A DNA stretch of 64,000 nt. Origin: Rhodothermales bacterium (lineage in GTDB: Bacteria > Bacteroidota > Rhodothermia > Rhodothermales > UBA10348). Made by a program: the position numbers and the translations under genes. Shown piece by piece: positions 16,305-25,899 of the stretch (position 1 is the stretch's first letter; each line of letters opens with the position of its first letter). The notes beneath the pieces are model-generated. The model worked only from the letters and a program-made list of their open reading frames with translations, made no database searches and was not told where the DNA came from. Location: NCBI GenBank assembly GCA_040221055.1, contig JAVJVN010000019.1, positions 62,001 to 126,000 on the forward strand. Direction: 5' to 3'.

Positions 16305-17445
16305 ACGAATGGAGCCATGCAAACTGGCACTCGCGGACGGCACCGTCGTGACCGGCGAAGCGGTCGGCTATCGCGGGGAAACGAGCGGGGAGTTGTGCTT
16401 CAACACCTCCATGACGGGCTATCAGGAAATCTTCACCGATCCGTCCTACCACGGACAGATCATGATGATGACCTATCCGCACATCGGAAACTACGGCGCC
16501 ATGGACATCGACATGGAAGCCCGGGAGCCGATGGTGGCGGGCGTGGTGGTGCGGCAGTTCTCACACCGGTATTCGAACCATATGGCCGACGAATCGCTGG
16601 ACTCCTTCATGAAGCGGTTCAAACTGGTCGGGATTTCCGGAGTCGATACGCGACGTCTGGTCCTGCACATCCGCGACCAGGGGGTCATGAACGCCGTGAT
16701 TTCGTCGGTGGATCTGGATGATGCGTCGCTGGTGGAAAAGGCCCGATCCTGGCCCAGTATGGCCGGCCTGGAACTGGCCTCCCGGGTCACGACGGCAGAA
16801 GCGTACGATTTCTGCGAGGGATCCGGCCCACGGATTGCGGTCTACGACTACGGGGTGAAGCAGAACATCCTGCGTTCATTCAAGGCGCGCGGATGCACGG
16901 TCCGTGTTTTCCCGGCCGACACGGACTTCGCGGTCATCCGGACCTGGGATCCCGATGGGGTCTTCTTCTCAAACGGACCGGGCGACCCGCGTGCCATGGA
17001 GGGGGCCATTGCCACCGTGAAGGAGGCCACGGCCTCCGGACTTCCGTTGTTCGGCATCTGTCTGGGGCATCAACTCATGTCACTCGCCGCCGGACTGGAT
17101 GTGTACAAGATGTTCGTCGGCCATCGGGGCGCCAACCATGCCGTCAAGAACCTGCAGACGGGGCAGGTGGAAGTGTCCACGCAGAACCACGGTTTCGCCG
17201 TCAACAAGGACTCCCTGTCGCCGGACGTGGCCGAGTTGACGCACATCAACCTGAACGACCAGACCCTTGAGGGCGTCCGTTTCAAGCAGTTCTGCGGATT
17301 CTCTGTCCAGTACCATCCCGAAGCTTCGCCGGGTCCGCACGACAGCCAGTACCTGTTCGATGCCTTCATGGCTGACATCAAGGAAAAACGGGGCGTCCAG
17401 GCGACGCACCTGAAAGACGACCACATGATTTACGCCGGACGATAA
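16297..17445 (+). CDS. carA: Carbamoyl-phosphate synthase small subunit
   Basis: The glutaminase subunit that releases ammonia from glutamine and channels it to CarB, for pyrimidine and arginine synthesis. The 382 residues match the family. The N-terminal domain carries the typical [21 protein letters not shown] block. The class I glutamine amidotransferase domain has nucleophile Cys255 in FGICLGHQ, and His340 and Glu342 in [13 protein letters not shown] ribosome-binding site AGGAGA lies 11 bases before the ATG. The gene is followed after six bases by carB, forming carAB. The leader upstream contains a promoter and an intrinsic terminator. Confidence 0.98.
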   Translation: MIERMEPCKLALADGTVVTGEAVGYRGETSGELCFNTSMTGYQEIFTDPSYHGQIMMMTYPHIGNYGAMDIDMEAREPMVAGVVVRQFSHRYSNHMADESLDSFMKRFKLVGISGVDTRRLVLHIRDQGVMNAVISSVDLDDASLVEKARSWPSMAGLELASRVTTAEAYDFCEGSGPRIAVYDYGVKQNILRSFKARGCTVRVFPADTDFAVIRTWDPDGVFFSNGPGDPRAMEGAIATVKEATASGLPLFGICLGHQLMSLAAGLDVYKMFVGHRGANHAVKNLQTGQVEVSTQNHGFAVNKDSLSPDVAELTHINLNDQTLEGVRFKQFCGFSVQYHPEASPGPHDSQYLFDAFMADIKEKRGVQATHLKDDHMIYAGR

Positions 17446-17451
17446 CGACCC

Positions 17452-20280
17452 ATGCCCAAACGCACCGACATCAAGAAAATCCTCCTCATCGGATCCGGTC
17501 CGATCGTCATCGGCCAGGCCTGTGAATTCGACTATTCCGGCAGTCAGGCCTCCCGTGCCCTCCGGGCAGAAGGGTACCATGTGGTCCTGGTGAACTCGAA
17601 TCCGGCCACCATCATGACCGATCCCGTCACTGCGGACACGGTCTATCTCAAGCCGCTCACCCCCGAATCCATCAAGGAAATCGTGGAAAAGGAGCGCCCG
17701 GACGCCGTGTTGCCGACCATGGGTGGGCAGACCGCCCTCAACCTGGCCAACAAGCTCCACGAGCAGGGCTACTGGGAAAAAATGGGCGTGGAGGTGATCG
17801 GCGTGGACATCGACGCCATCAACATCACCGAGGACCGGCAGCAATTCCGCGACCTCATGGAGCGGATTGGGGTCGATCAGGCCCGGAGCAAGGTGGCGAA
17901 AAGCCTCCTCGAGGCCAAGGAAATCACGCAGGACCTGGGCGGACTTCCGGTCGTCATCCGGCCGTCGTTCACGCTCGGCGGCAGCGGGGGCGGCATTGTC
18001 TGGGCCCCCGGTGAGTTCGACAAGAAAGTCATGCGCGGCCTGGAGCTGTCTCCCGTCCACGAGGTGCTGCTGGACGAATGTCTGGTCGGGTGGAAGGAGT
18101 ACGAGCTGGAACTGCTCCGCGACAAGAACGACAACGTCATCATCATCTGTACCATCGAGAATCTCGACCCCATGGGGGTCCATACGGGGGATTCGGTGAC
18201 CGTGGCGCCCAGCCAGACGCTCACCGACAAGCAGTTCCAGAAGATGCGCGACGCCGCCATCAAGATGATGCGCTCCATCGGTACCTTCGCCGGCGGATGC
18301 AATGTGCAGTTCGCCGTCGAGCCGAAGACGGGTCGCATGATTGCCATTGAAATCAATCCGCGCGTCTCCCGGTCGTCCGCGTTGGCCTCGAAGGCTACCG
18401 GTTACCCGATTGCCAAGGTCGCGGCCAAACTGGCCGTGGGGTATACCCTGGACGAATTACCGAACGATGTCACGGGCACGACCAGCGCCTGCTTCGAGCC
18501 GTCCATCGACTATGTCGTTACCAAGATCCCACGGTTCAACTTCGACAAGTTCGAGGGCGTGGACGAGGAGTTGACGACCCAGATGAAGGCGGTCGGCGAG
18601 GTCATGGCCATCGGCCGGACGTTCCCCGAAAGCCTCCAGAAGGCGTGGCAGAGTCTGGAGAACGGATACAGCGGGTTGGGATCGGACCGCGAAGAATCTT
18701 CCCGCAACGAAATCCGGGACCGGCTGAAGAAGTCCTATTGGGATCGCACCCTGCAGATCAGGAATGCCTTCAAGATGGGCGCGAGCGTGGATGAGGTCGC
18801 GGACGTGTCGAAGGTGGATCCGTGGTTCCTGTACCAGATCCAGGATATCGTATCGATCGAGGAGAGCATGCAGTCGAAAACGCTCGGCGAGCTCGATGAA
18901 GCGACCCTGCGTACCATCAAACGATACGGATTCTCCGATCTCCAGATTGCCTGGAACGTGCTGGACGATGTAACGGAAGCAGATGTGCGGGCGCATCGGT
19001 TGGCGCAGGGCGTGAAACCGGCCTTCCTGCTCGTGGATACGTGCGCGGGTGAGTTCCCGGCCCAGACCCCGTACTTCTATTCATCCTACGAAACCCACTC
19101 GGAAAGCGTGCGCTCGGACAGGCAGAAGATCATCATTCTCGGAAGCGGGCCGAACCGGATAGGGCAGGGCATTGAATTCGATTACTCCTGCGTGCATGCC
19201 GTCCTGGCGTGCCGGGAATTGGGGTACGAAGCCATCATGGTGAACTGCAACCCCGAGACGGTTTCAACCGATTTCGACGTGGCCGACAAGCTGTACTTCG
19301 AGCCCGTCTTCAAGGAGCGGGTCATGGACATCATTGACCACGAGCAGCCCATGGGCGTCATCGTTCAGATGGGCGGGCAGACCGCGCTGAAACTGGCCGA
19401 GCACTTCCACAAGGAAGGCATTCCCATCATCGGCACGTCGTATCGGGACATGGACATGGCCGAGGACCGGGGACAGTTCTCCGACCTGTTGAAGGCCCTC
19501 GAAATCCCGTATCCCCCGTATGGTGCTGCGCGAAGCGTGAACGAAGCCGTTACGACGGCCGAGAAGATCGGATATCCGTTGTTGGTCCGCCCGAGTTACG
19601 TGCTGGGCGGTCAGGGCATGCGGATTGCCATCAACAAGGAAGAAGTCGAACAGTATGTGGGCCAGATCTGGAAATTGTTGCCCGACAATGTGATCCTGTT
19701 GGACCTGTTCCTGGAGAATGCCATCGAGATCGATGTCGATGCCATCTGTGACGGGGATGAAGTGTGGGTGGCCGGGATCATGCAGCACATTGAACCGGCC
19801 GGGGTCCACTCCGGGGATTCAACGGCGGTGGTCCCGCCGTACTCCATTCCGGAGCACGTCCAGGACAAGATCCGGGCGTATGTGACGTCCATCGCATCGC
19901 ACATGAACGTGCGGGGCCTCATCAACGTCCAGATGGTCATCACCGGAGAGGACGTCTTCGTGATTGAAGCCAATCCTCGTGCATCCCGGACGGTACCGTT
20001 CCTGGCGAAGGCGATGGGCATTCCGCTCTCGAACATCGCGACGAAGGTCATGCTCGGTCAAAAACTTGCAGACTTCCGGAAGCGGGGCGAATTGGAGTCC
20101 AAGCTGGTGGGTTATGCCGTCAAGGAGCCGGTCTTCTCGTGGGACAAATTCCCTGAGGTCCGGAAGGAGCTGGGTCCTGAAATGAAATCCACCGGCGAGG
20201 CCATCGCGTTCATCCAGGACTTCGACGACGAACATTTCCGCAAGCCGTTCGAAATGCGGAACCTGTATCTGTCCCGGTAG
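17452..20280 (+). CDS. carB: Carbamoyl-phosphate synthase large subunit, lacking the C-terminal allosteric domain
   Basis: Makes carbamoyl phosphate from bicarbonate, ammonia and 2 ATP. Two homologous ATP-grasp halves are visible: the first with [20 protein letters not shown], the second with [20 protein letters not shown] (about residue 560), each followed by NSNPAT/NCNPET and MGGQTAL motifs. The glycine-rich grasp loops LGGSGGGIV and LGGQGMRIA are intact. The protein has 942 residues against about 1070 in E. coli. It stops right after [11 protein letters not shown]...EMRNLYLSR, where the roughly 130-residue MGS domain that binds UMP, IMP and ornithine should begin. I recall similar truncated forms in other Bacteroidota, so this is probably clade-wide. 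Confidence 0.97.
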   Translation: MPKRTDIKKILLIGSGPIVIGQACEFDYSGSQASRALRAEGYHVVLVNSNPATIMTDPVTADTVYLKPLTPESIKEIVEKERPDAVLPTMGGQTALNLANKLHEQGYWEKMGVEVIGVDIDAINITEDRQQFRDLMERIGVDQARSKVAKSLLEAKEITQDLGGLPVVIRPSFTLGGSGGGIVWAPGEFDKKVMRGLELSPVHEVLLDECLVGWKEYELELLRDKNDNVIIICTIENLDPMGVHTGDSVTVAPSQTLTDKQFQKMRDAAIKMMRSIGTFAGGCNVQFAVEPKTGRMIAIEINPRVSRSSALASKATGYPIAKVAAKLAVGYTLDELPNDVTGTTSACFEPSIDYVVTKIPRFNFDKFEGVDEELTTQMKAVGEVMAIGRTFPESLQKAWQSLENGYSGLGSDREESSRNEIRDRLKKSYWDRTLQIRNAFKMGASVDEVADVSKVDPWFLYQIQDIVSIEESMQSKTLGELDEATLRTIKRYGFSDLQIAWNVLDDVTEADVRAHRLAQGVKPAFLLVDTCAGEFPAQTPYFYSSYETHSESVRSDRQKIIILGSGPNRIGQGIEFDYSCVHAVLACRELGYEAIMVNCNPETVSTDFDVADKLYFEPVFKERVMDIIDHEQPMGVIVQMGGQTALKLAEHFHKEGIPIIGTSYRDMDMAEDRGQFSDLLKALEIPYPPYGAARSVNEAVTTAEKIGYPLLVRPSYVLGGQGMRIAINKEEVEQYVGQIWKLLPDNVILLDLFLENAIEIDVDAICDGDEVWVAGIMQHIEPAGVHSGDSTAVVPPYSIPEHVQDKIRAYVTSIASHMNVRGLINVQMVITGEDVFVIEANPRASRTVPFLAKAMGIPLSNIATKVMLGQKLADFRKRGELESKLVGYAVKEPVFSWDKFPEVRKELGPEMKSTGEAIAFIQDFDDEHFRKPFEMRNLYLSR

Positions 20281-20283
20281 GCG

Positions 20284-21576
20284 TCAGGGCAGCATGGCCA
20301 TCAATCCGTTGGCCAGCATGGGGCCAATCCGGACCGTACATATCTCGCCAGTCTGCGATTCGTCGAACGGGGCCTGTACCCGGATGTGGTTGTCCGTGAA
20401 GCCGGACATCGTGCCGCCGTCCTGGGCGTATTCCCAGAGGACAGGGCGCTCCGTTCCCGTGAACTGCCGGTAAAACGCGGCCCGCTTCTTCTCCGAGAGC
20501 AGCCTGAGGCGCCGGTTGCGCCGGGATCGATCGGCCTTGGGTACCGGCGAGCCACCCAGCCGGTCCACGGCCACGGTCCCTGGCCGTTCCGAGTAGGTGA
20601 ATACGTGGAAATACGATGCTGGCAGGTCGGCCAGGTACGCGAAGGTGTTTTCGAAGCGTTCCGGTGTTTCGTTCGGGAAGCCCACAATCACGTCCACACC
20701 GATGGCGGCATGGGGCATGGCGTTGTGGATCCGTTCCACGCGCTCGGAATAGGTCTCCCGGCGGTACCGGCGTCGCATGGCCCCGAGCACGTCATTGTCG
20801 CCGCTCTGCAGCGGGAGATGGAAATGAGGAACGAAAGCGCGTGATTCCGCCACGAAATCAATGATGCCGTCCGTGAGCAGATTGGGTTCGATGGATGAAA
20901 TCCGGTAGCGATCAATGTCCGTCACTCCGTCCAGGGCCTTCAGGAGGGGAAGCAGCTCCTCGCCACGCTCCTGACCGAACAGGCCTATATTGACGCCACT
21001 GAGCACGATTTCCCTGTAGCCCCTGCCGGCAATGGTCCGGGCCTGGTCCACGATGTCCTGAACCGTAGCGGACCGGCTCGGTCCACGGGCTGCCGGAATG
21101 GTACAGAACGAACACGAGTAATCGCATCCATCCTGGACCTTGAGGAAGGCACGCGTTCGCTCGGTCGCGGAAAACGCGGAGCCGAACGACGTCACGCCAT
21201 CAATACAGGATACATCGATTTGTGTCCGCTCCCCTTTGTGAAAGGCCGACACGTACCGGAAGACGTCGAACTTTTCCTGCGCGCCCAGGACGACATCAAC
21301 GCCTTCGATTCCAGCAATCTGTTCCGGGCGGAGCTGGGCAAAACACCCGGTCACAATGACGAACGTATCCGGGTTCTTGCGCAGGGCACGGCGGATGGTC
21401 TGACGGCATTTCCGGTCGGCCTCCTCGGTGACCGTGCACGTATTCAACACCACGGTATCGGCGTGCTCGCCGAACGGTACGATTTCCCACTCTCGGGCAC
21501 GGAATTGCTCGGCGATTGAACCGGTCTCGGCGAAATTGAGCTTGCATCCCAGCGTATGAAAAGCAACAGAAGGCAA
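20284..21576 (-). CDS. mtaB: tRNA (t6A37) methylthiotransferase, MtaB type
   Basis: A radical-SAM enzyme that inserts a methylthio group into t6A37 of tRNAs reading ANN codons. About 430 residues with the three family domains: N-terminal UPF0004 (FHTLGCKLNFAETGSI, NTCTVTEEADRKCRQ, VTGCFAQL: three Cys for the auxiliary cluster), the radical-SAM core with DGCDYSCSFCTIP (CxxxCxxC), and a C-terminal TRAM RNA-binding domain (about 370-430). No ATG precedes the conserved start; TTG at 21576 (PSVAFHTLGCK) is the most likely start. It is 4 bases past carB (convergent) and divergent from psd. Confidence 0.92.
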   Translation of the reverse strand: MPSVAFHTLGCKLNFAETGSIAEQFRAREWEIVPFGEHADTVVLNTCTVTEEADRKCRQTIRRALRKNPDTFVIVTGCFAQLRPEQIAGIEGVDVVLGAQEKFDVFRYVSAFHKGERTQIDVSCIDGVTSFGSAFSATERTRAFLKVQDGCDYSCSFCTIPAARGPSRSATVQDIVDQARTIAGRGYREIVLSGVNIGLFGQERGEELLPLLKALDGVTDIDRYRISSIEPNLLTDGIIDFVAESRAFVPHFHLPLQSGDNDVLGAMRRRYRRETYSERVERIHNAMPHAAIGVDVIVGFPNETPERFENTFAYLADLPASYFHVFTYSERPGTVAVDRLGGSPVPKADRSRRNRRLRLLSEKKRAAFYRQFTGTERPVLWEYAQDGGTMSGFTDNHIRVQAPFDESQTGEICTVRIGPMLANGLMAMLP

Positions 21577-21673
21577 CAGAACGGGGGATGATGGGCAGAT
21601 GGAAACGTGTGCGGCAAGTACGAAAGAGGTATTTTCGGGTTTCCGACACCCCACCCCAACCCATCCGGAATCG

Positions 21674-22345
21674 ATGTTCGCCAAAGAAGGAATTGCCCTC
21701 ATTCTTGCCTCACTCCTGATTGGAGCGGCTATTGGTGTGTTGGCGTGGCAATTTCCGGGACCGGTGCGATGGCTGATCATGATCCTCGCCGTTGCGGTCC
21801 CGTTGTTCACCATGTACTTTTTCCGGGATCCGCAACGTACGCCACCGGCCGACACGACCAACCTCGTCCTGGCGCCGGCCGACGGCAAGGTGGTGGTCAT
21901 CCAGGACGTGGAAGAGCCGCTCTATCTCCAGGGTCCGGCCAGGCAGGTGTCCATCTTCCTGTCTCCGCTGAACGTGCATGTGAACCGTGCACCGGCGGAT
22001 GGGGTGATCGAGTTCGATGAATATGTCCCGGGAGACTATCTCGTAGCCTGGCATGAGAAGGCGAGTGAATTGAACGAACGTTCCCAACTTGGATTGCGGC
22101 ATCCGACGGGCCAGAAAATCCTCTTCAAGCAGATTGCCGGCGCCGTTGCGCGTCGGATTGTGTATCACATTTCCATCGGGGATGCGGTCAAGGCCGGGGA
22201 ACGGTTCGGAATCGTGAAATTCGGATCGCGTATGGACATCCTGGTCCATCCGGATACGGAAATCCTGGTTGGACTCGGCGACAAGGTGACGGCCGGTGAG
22301 ACCCTTCTGGCTCGACTGTCGCCGGAGGCGAAGCATGCCGAATAA
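21674..22345 (+). CDS. psd: Phosphatidylserine decarboxylase proenzyme
   Basis: Turns phosphatidylserine into phosphatidylethanolamine at the inner membrane, using a pyruvoyl group made by self-cleavage. Two N-terminal membrane helices (about 7-26 and 32-49) lead to FFRDPQRTPP and the catalytic domain with LAPADGKVV, SPLNVHVNR and the processing site VKFGSRMDI, where Ser185 should become the pyruvoyl residue. At 223 residues it belongs to the short Psd form with an FGSRMD rather than LGST site. An in-frame ATG 25 codons upstream lacks homology. It overlaps pssA by 11 bases, so the two steps of PE synthesis are co-expressed. Confidence 0.95.
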   Translation: MFAKEGIALILASLLIGAAIGVLAWQFPGPVRWLIMILAVAVPLFTMYFFRDPQRTPPADTTNLVLAPADGKVVVIQDVEEPLYLQGPARQVSIFLSPLNVHVNRAPADGVIEFDEYVPGDYLVAWHEKASELNERSQLGLRHPTGQKILFKQIAGAVARRIVYHISIGDAVKAGERFGIVKFGSRMDILVHPDTEILVGLGDKVTAGETLLARLSPEAKHAE

Positions 22346-23186
22346 CGGATCCCGGAAGAACGGTCGGCGCCCGGGCCTCAAGCAGCGCCGATTCCGTCAG
22401 CGGCTCTCCGCGTACCGGGAATCCCGGGCCGGTCGTGCGCCCCGGCGGATTCCGCGTGCGGCCGTGCCGTCCTTTTTCACGCTCATGAACCTGTTCTGTG
22501 GATTCCTGGCCATCGTCCAGGTACACGAAGGACAGTTCGTGACAGCCGGATGGTTGATTGTGCTGGCGGGTTTCTTCGATGCGCTGGACGGCATGATGGC
22601 ACGGCTCACCAACGGCCAAAGCCTGTTCGGGGTCGAACTCGACTCGTTGTCGGACATCGTCAGTTTCGGCGTGGCACCGGCCTTTCTCATGTACGTGTAC
22701 GCCCTGAACGGTCACGGCACGGCGGGACTGATTGTGGCGTCGCTGCCTGCCATGTGCGGGGCGGTCCGACTGGCCCGGTTCAACGTGTCCTTCGACGGGG
22801 ACAAGAAGGAGTTTTTCACCGGGCTACCCATTCCCATGAGTGCCGCCGTATTCGTCGCAGTCATCCTGAACGCGGATTCCCTCGCCTTCCTGTCTCCGGA
22901 TGCGGAAAGCCATCGGGTGCTGTTGACCACGGTCATCGTGATTTCCGGACTCATGGTGTCCAATGTCCGGTTCGATACATTGCCCAAGCCGTCGGCGGCC
23001 AGCTTCCGGGAGAATCCGACGAAGGGGTTCCTGTCGGTGGCTGCCATCCTCATGCTGGTTTTCTTCAGGGAGATGGGGCTGTTGATTGTCCTCGTGGTCT
23101 ATTTGCTGTTGGGCATGGGACGGGGACTGTATGCGTTCGGACGCAGTGTCTGGGTCGCCGAATCTTCAACGGAAGCCGATGCCTGA
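22335..23186 (+). CDS. pssA: CDP-diacylglycerol--serine O-phosphatidyltransferase
   Basis: Makes phosphatidylserine from CDP-diacylglycerol and serine, the step before Psd. The CDP-alcohol phosphotransferase motif is complete: DG-x2-AR-x8-G-x3-D-x3-D in LDGMMARLTNGQSLFGVELD followed by SLSD. The 283 residues include about eight membrane segments after a basic N-terminal stretch of 45 residues (rich in Arg), which is longer than usual. RFNVSF and FTGLPIPMSA are further PssA family marks. It starts inside the end of psd (11-base overlap). Confidence 0.95.
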   Translation: MPNNGSRKNGRRPGLKQRRFRQRLSAYRESRAGRAPRRIPRAAVPSFFTLMNLFCGFLAIVQVHEGQFVTAGWLIVLAGFFDALDGMMARLTNGQSLFGVELDSLSDIVSFGVAPAFLMYVYALNGHGTAGLIVASLPAMCGAVRLARFNVSFDGDKKEFFTGLPIPMSAAVFVAVILNADSLAFLSPDAESHRVLLTTVIVISGLMVSNVRFDTLPKPSAASFRENPTKGFLSVAAILMLVFFREMGLLIVLVVYLLLGMGRGLYAFGRSVWVAESSTEADA

Positions 23187-23229
23187 CGACGTATCTTTCT
23201 GTTCAAATCCCTGTCCAGTGACCTGAATC

Positions 23230-23484
23230 ATGAAGTTTACCGCACACGTTACCGTCACGCTCCGACCGTCCATCCTGGATCCGCAGGGCAAGGCCACGCA
23301 TCATGCCCTTACGCAGCTCGACTTCACGCAGATCGGTAGCGTGCGGATCGGCAAGTTCATCGCGTTGGAAATTGAAGCGGGATCCGAGGATGAAGCGCGT
23401 CAGATTGCCGAGAAGGCCGCTGGCCAGTTGCTTGCGAACCCGGTCATGGAGGACTTCCATGTGGTCATCCATCACGCATCCTGA
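23230..23484 (+). CDS. purS: Phosphoribosylformylglycinamidine synthase subunit PurS
   Basis: The small structural subunit of the three-part FGAM synthase (PurL-PurQ-PurS) in purine synthesis; it links the glutaminase PurQ to PurL. The 84 residues have the expected pattern: KFTAHVTVTLRPSILDPQGKATHHAL, then FTQIGSVRIGKFIALEIEA and a closing NPVMEDFHVVI. purQ and purL are not in this window, so the pur genes are dispersed here. It starts 43 bases after pssA and lies 19 bases before clpS. Confidence 0.94.
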   Translation: MKFTAHVTVTLRPSILDPQGKATHHALTQLDFTQIGSVRIGKFIALEIEAGSEDEARQIAEKAAGQLLANPVMEDFHVVIHHAS

Positions 23485-23503
23485 TCGAACGCGTCGGGCA
23501 CCG

Positions 23504-23776
23504 ATGACGGTGCCGACACCGGAACCGGCCCAGCCGGACGTGGCTTCCGACCAACCCTGGCACGTCCTGCTGTTCAATGACGACGTGCACACGTTCGAAG
23601 AGGTCATTCTGCAACTCATGAAGGCTACGGGGTGCACACAGTCCACGGCCGAAGGGCAGGCCTGGACCGTACACACGAAAGGCAAGTGCACGGTCTTCAC
23701 CGGGACGTTCGAAGCCTGCCTTTCCGTGCAGGGCGTCCTGAACGAGATTGCGTTGCTGACCGAAATCAGGGGCTGA
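23504..23776 (+). CDS. clpS: ATP-dependent Clp protease adaptor ClpS
   Basis: Delivers N-end-rule substrates to ClpAP. The 90 residues match the family core: an acidic, Pro-rich N-terminal tail and then HVLLFNDDVHTFEEVILQLMKATG, in which NDD are the residues that hold the substrate's alpha-amino group, and later TVHTKGKCTVFTG with the pocket His. Start at ATG 23504; an in-frame ATG 15 codons earlier would overlap purS and is less likely. The ClpA partner is not in the window. Confidence 0.92.
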   Translation: MTVPTPEPAQPDVASDQPWHVLLFNDDVHTFEEVILQLMKATGCTQSTAEGQAWTVHTKGKCTVFTGTFEACLSVQGVLNEIALLTEIRG

Positions 23777-23948
23777 TTTTTCCGGGTCCACGGAAAAGAA
23801 TTCCCCGGAATGACCTGTTTCCGGGACACAAGGACGGGATTTGACGGTCCGAATGGCCCGGAACGCCGTTCCAACGCGAATGTCCATACGTGGCACGGCA
23901 ATTGGATGTCCCAAGCCACAAACCAACCCCTCCTCTCGGGACACAACC

Positions 23949-24764
23949 ATGAAATACATTTCCTCACTTTCCATCTTCATCCTGATGGTCGGCTTTGCGT
24001 TGCCAACCGCGCATGGCCAGCTTCTGGCCACGGCCGACGGATCCAACGGAACGGCCAGCTATTACCATGAAGGGTATCACGGCTCCACTACGGCGAGCGG
24101 TGAACAATACGATCACAATGCGCTTACGGCGGCCCACCGGACGCTGCCGTTCAATACGCTCGTCCGTGTAACCCGCGTCGACAATGGACGCGCGGTCATC
24201 GTACGCGTAAACGATCGCATGGCCATGGGACCAGGCAAGACCATCGACCTGTCGGGCGCCGCTGCAAAGCGACTCGATATGATGACGGAAGGTGTGGTCG
24301 ACGTCCGAATTGATGTCCTGGATACGGGATCCGTTACGGCTTCGGCCGACGTCGATTCGCGTCCCCGCGTCATTGGCTGGTCCTCCCGGACCCGTACGAC
24401 AGCATTGGATTCGAAGCCAGCGCCCGTCCGTACCGCCGTTGCTGCGCCGGATGGCCCACCGGCTCCGGTCCGCACGGTTGCGGACGCATCCGAGCCCGAT
24501 CCCACCGGAATGAAGAAGGCTCCTTCGCGCGATTTGCGTCCCATCGTGTTCACTCTCCAGATCGGCTCGTTCACGACCCGTGAAGGAGCCCGCGAAATGG
24601 CGCAGGCATACGATTCCGCGTGGGTCGACGAGGTCGTCGTGAACGGCGCGGAAATCTGGCGTGTGTACTATTCCCGCTATACGGTCGAACAAGACGCCCG
24701 GAATGCACAGAAGGTACTCTGGCAGGATGGACAGGACAGTTTCCTTCGACGGGTAACGTCCTGA
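23949..24764 (+). CDS. RlpA-like protein with SPOR domain
   Basis: A 271-residue exported protein. A signal peptide (1-22, ending AHGQ) is followed by a double-psi beta-barrel of the RlpA type (about 30-125: GTASYYHEGYHGSTTASGEQYD, ALTAAHRTLPFNTLVRVTR, NDRMAMGPGKTIDLSGAAAKRL). A Pro/Ala-rich linker (about 135-190) leads to a C-terminal SPOR domain (about 198-268: FTLQIGSFTTREGAREMAQAY), which binds glycan strands stripped of stem peptides at the septum. RlpA is a lytic transglycosylase in Pseudomonas; whether this one is active is unknown. The 172-base gap upstream shows no gene. Confidence 0.9.
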   Translation: MKYISSLSIFILMVGFALPTAHGQLLATADGSNGTASYYHEGYHGSTTASGEQYDHNALTAAHRTLPFNTLVRVTRVDNGRAVIVRVNDRMAMGPGKTIDLSGAAAKRLDMMTEGVVDVRIDVLDTGSVTASADVDSRPRVIGWSSRTRTTALDSKPAPVRTAVAAPDGPPAPVRTVADASEPDPTGMKKAPSRDLRPIVFTLQIGSFTTREGAREMAQAYDSAWVDEVVVNGAEIWRVYYSRYTVEQDARNAQKVLWQDGQDSFLRRVTS

Positions 24765-24779
24765 CCGTATCTTCCCGGT

Positions 24780-25388
24780 GTGACCGCGGACGATACATAC
24801 ACGACCATTTCGGCCCCCTCAACAGCCGAAATCAAGGAAAAGGCCTCTCGCTTCATTGCGGAGGCTTTTCCTGTTTCTTCCCCGGACCAGGCGGAAGCCC
24901 GCATCCTGGAGGTCCGGAAGCGGGAGTACAACGCCACCCACGTCTGCAGCGCCTGGCGTGTGGGGCCTACCGGCGATCCGTTCCGATTCAATGATGACGG
25001 CGAGCCCGGCGGGAGCGCCGGAATGCCCATCCTGCGCCATATTGAAGGCCGGTCGCTGACGAACGTCCTGGTGACGGTCACGCGCTACTATGGCGGCACG
25101 AAACTCGGCACGGGTGGGCTGGTCAGGGCCTACGGCGATGCCGCCTCGCTGGCCCTCGACGCGGCACCGACCCAGGTGGTCGTGCTTCGGGACGACGTGA
25201 AGATCACATTTGCCTACGACGACACCTCACCGGCCATGCACGTAATCGGTCTGTTCGATGCGGTCATGGGGGATGCGACGTACGACGAGAGAACCCATCT
25301 GACCGTAGCCGTCCGGCGGTCGGAGACGGCCCGGTTCCGCGCCGCGCTCATCGATGCGCTCAGTGGGCGGGTGGTTATTGAAGCTTGA
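24780..25388 (+). CDS. YigZ / IMPACT family protein
   Basis: A 202-residue UPF0029 (IMPACT/YigZ) protein. The signature is GEPGGSAGMPILRHIEGRSLTNVLVTVTRYYGGTKLGTGGLVRAYGDAA (about residues 72-122), with NATHVCSAWRVG before it. The C-terminal 70 residues are the DUF1949 ferredoxin-like fold (VKITFAYDDTSPAMHVIG). Bacterial function is unclear; the eukaryotic relative IMPACT affects translation through GCN1. GTG start at 24780, 15 bases after the RlpA gene. The gene end overlaps the convergent rnhA by 14 bases. Confidence 0.92.
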   Translation: MTADDTYTTISAPSTAEIKEKASRFIAEAFPVSSPDQAEARILEVRKREYNATHVCSAWRVGPTGDPFRFNDDGEPGGSAGMPILRHIEGRSLTNVLVTVTRYYGGTKLGTGGLVRAYGDAASLALDAAPTQVVVLRDDVKITFAYDDTSPAMHVIGLFDAVMGDATYDERTHLTVAVRRSETARFRAALIDALSGRVVIEA

Positions 25389-25809
25389 GTGCTTCCACGG
25401 CCAGGCGATCCACCCGGTTGTTGAGTTCGTCGTCCGCGTGGCCCTTCACCTTGACGAACCGGACCTCATGCCGGGCCATCTGGGCCAGCAGATCCTTCCA
25501 CAGGTCCTGGTTCTTGACCGGCTTCTTGCCGGCCGTCATCCAGCCCTTTTTCTGCCAGTTGTCAATCCAGCCCTGTTGGAAGGCGTTGGCAATGTAGGCC
25601 GAATCGGTGTGGACGGCCGCCTTCACCGGTTCCTTGAGCACCCGCAGGGCTTCCACGACGGCAGCCAATTCCATCCGGTTGTTCGTGGTATTGCGTTCGG
25701 CCCCGGTAATGACGCGTTCCTTGCCCTGGTACATCAGGAGCGCCGCCCATCCGCCGGGTCCCGGATTGCCGCTGCATGCGCCGTCGGTGTAAATGGTTAC
25801 GTCTTTCAT
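25375..25809 (-). CDS. rnhA: Ribonuclease HI
   Basis: Cleaves the RNA strand of RNA-DNA hybrids. The 144 residues show the complete active site: Asp9 in YTDGACSGNPGPGGW, Glu47 in TTNNRMEL, Asp69 in VHTDSAY, His124 and Asp134 in KGHADDELNNRVDRLA. The length and order fit E. coli RnhA. The start at 25809 is the Met just before the first conserved strand; the frame is open further upstream without homology. The 3' end overlaps the YigZ-type gene by 14 bases (convergent). Confidence 0.96.
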   Translation of the reverse strand: MKDVTIYTDGACSGNPGPGGWAALLMYQGKERVITGAERNTTNNRMELAAVVEALRVLKEPVKAAVHTDSAYIANAFQQGWIDNWQKKGWMTAGKKPVKNQDLWKDLLAQMARHEVRFVKVKGHADDELNNRVDRLAVEALKLQ

Positions 25810-25899
25810 GTAGAAGGGTCTTCGTTGGGCGGGACTTCGGTGCCGGTCGCAAGTATACACACGCTGTTGTCCAGTCCCCATGAAGACCTTGTTTGAAGC

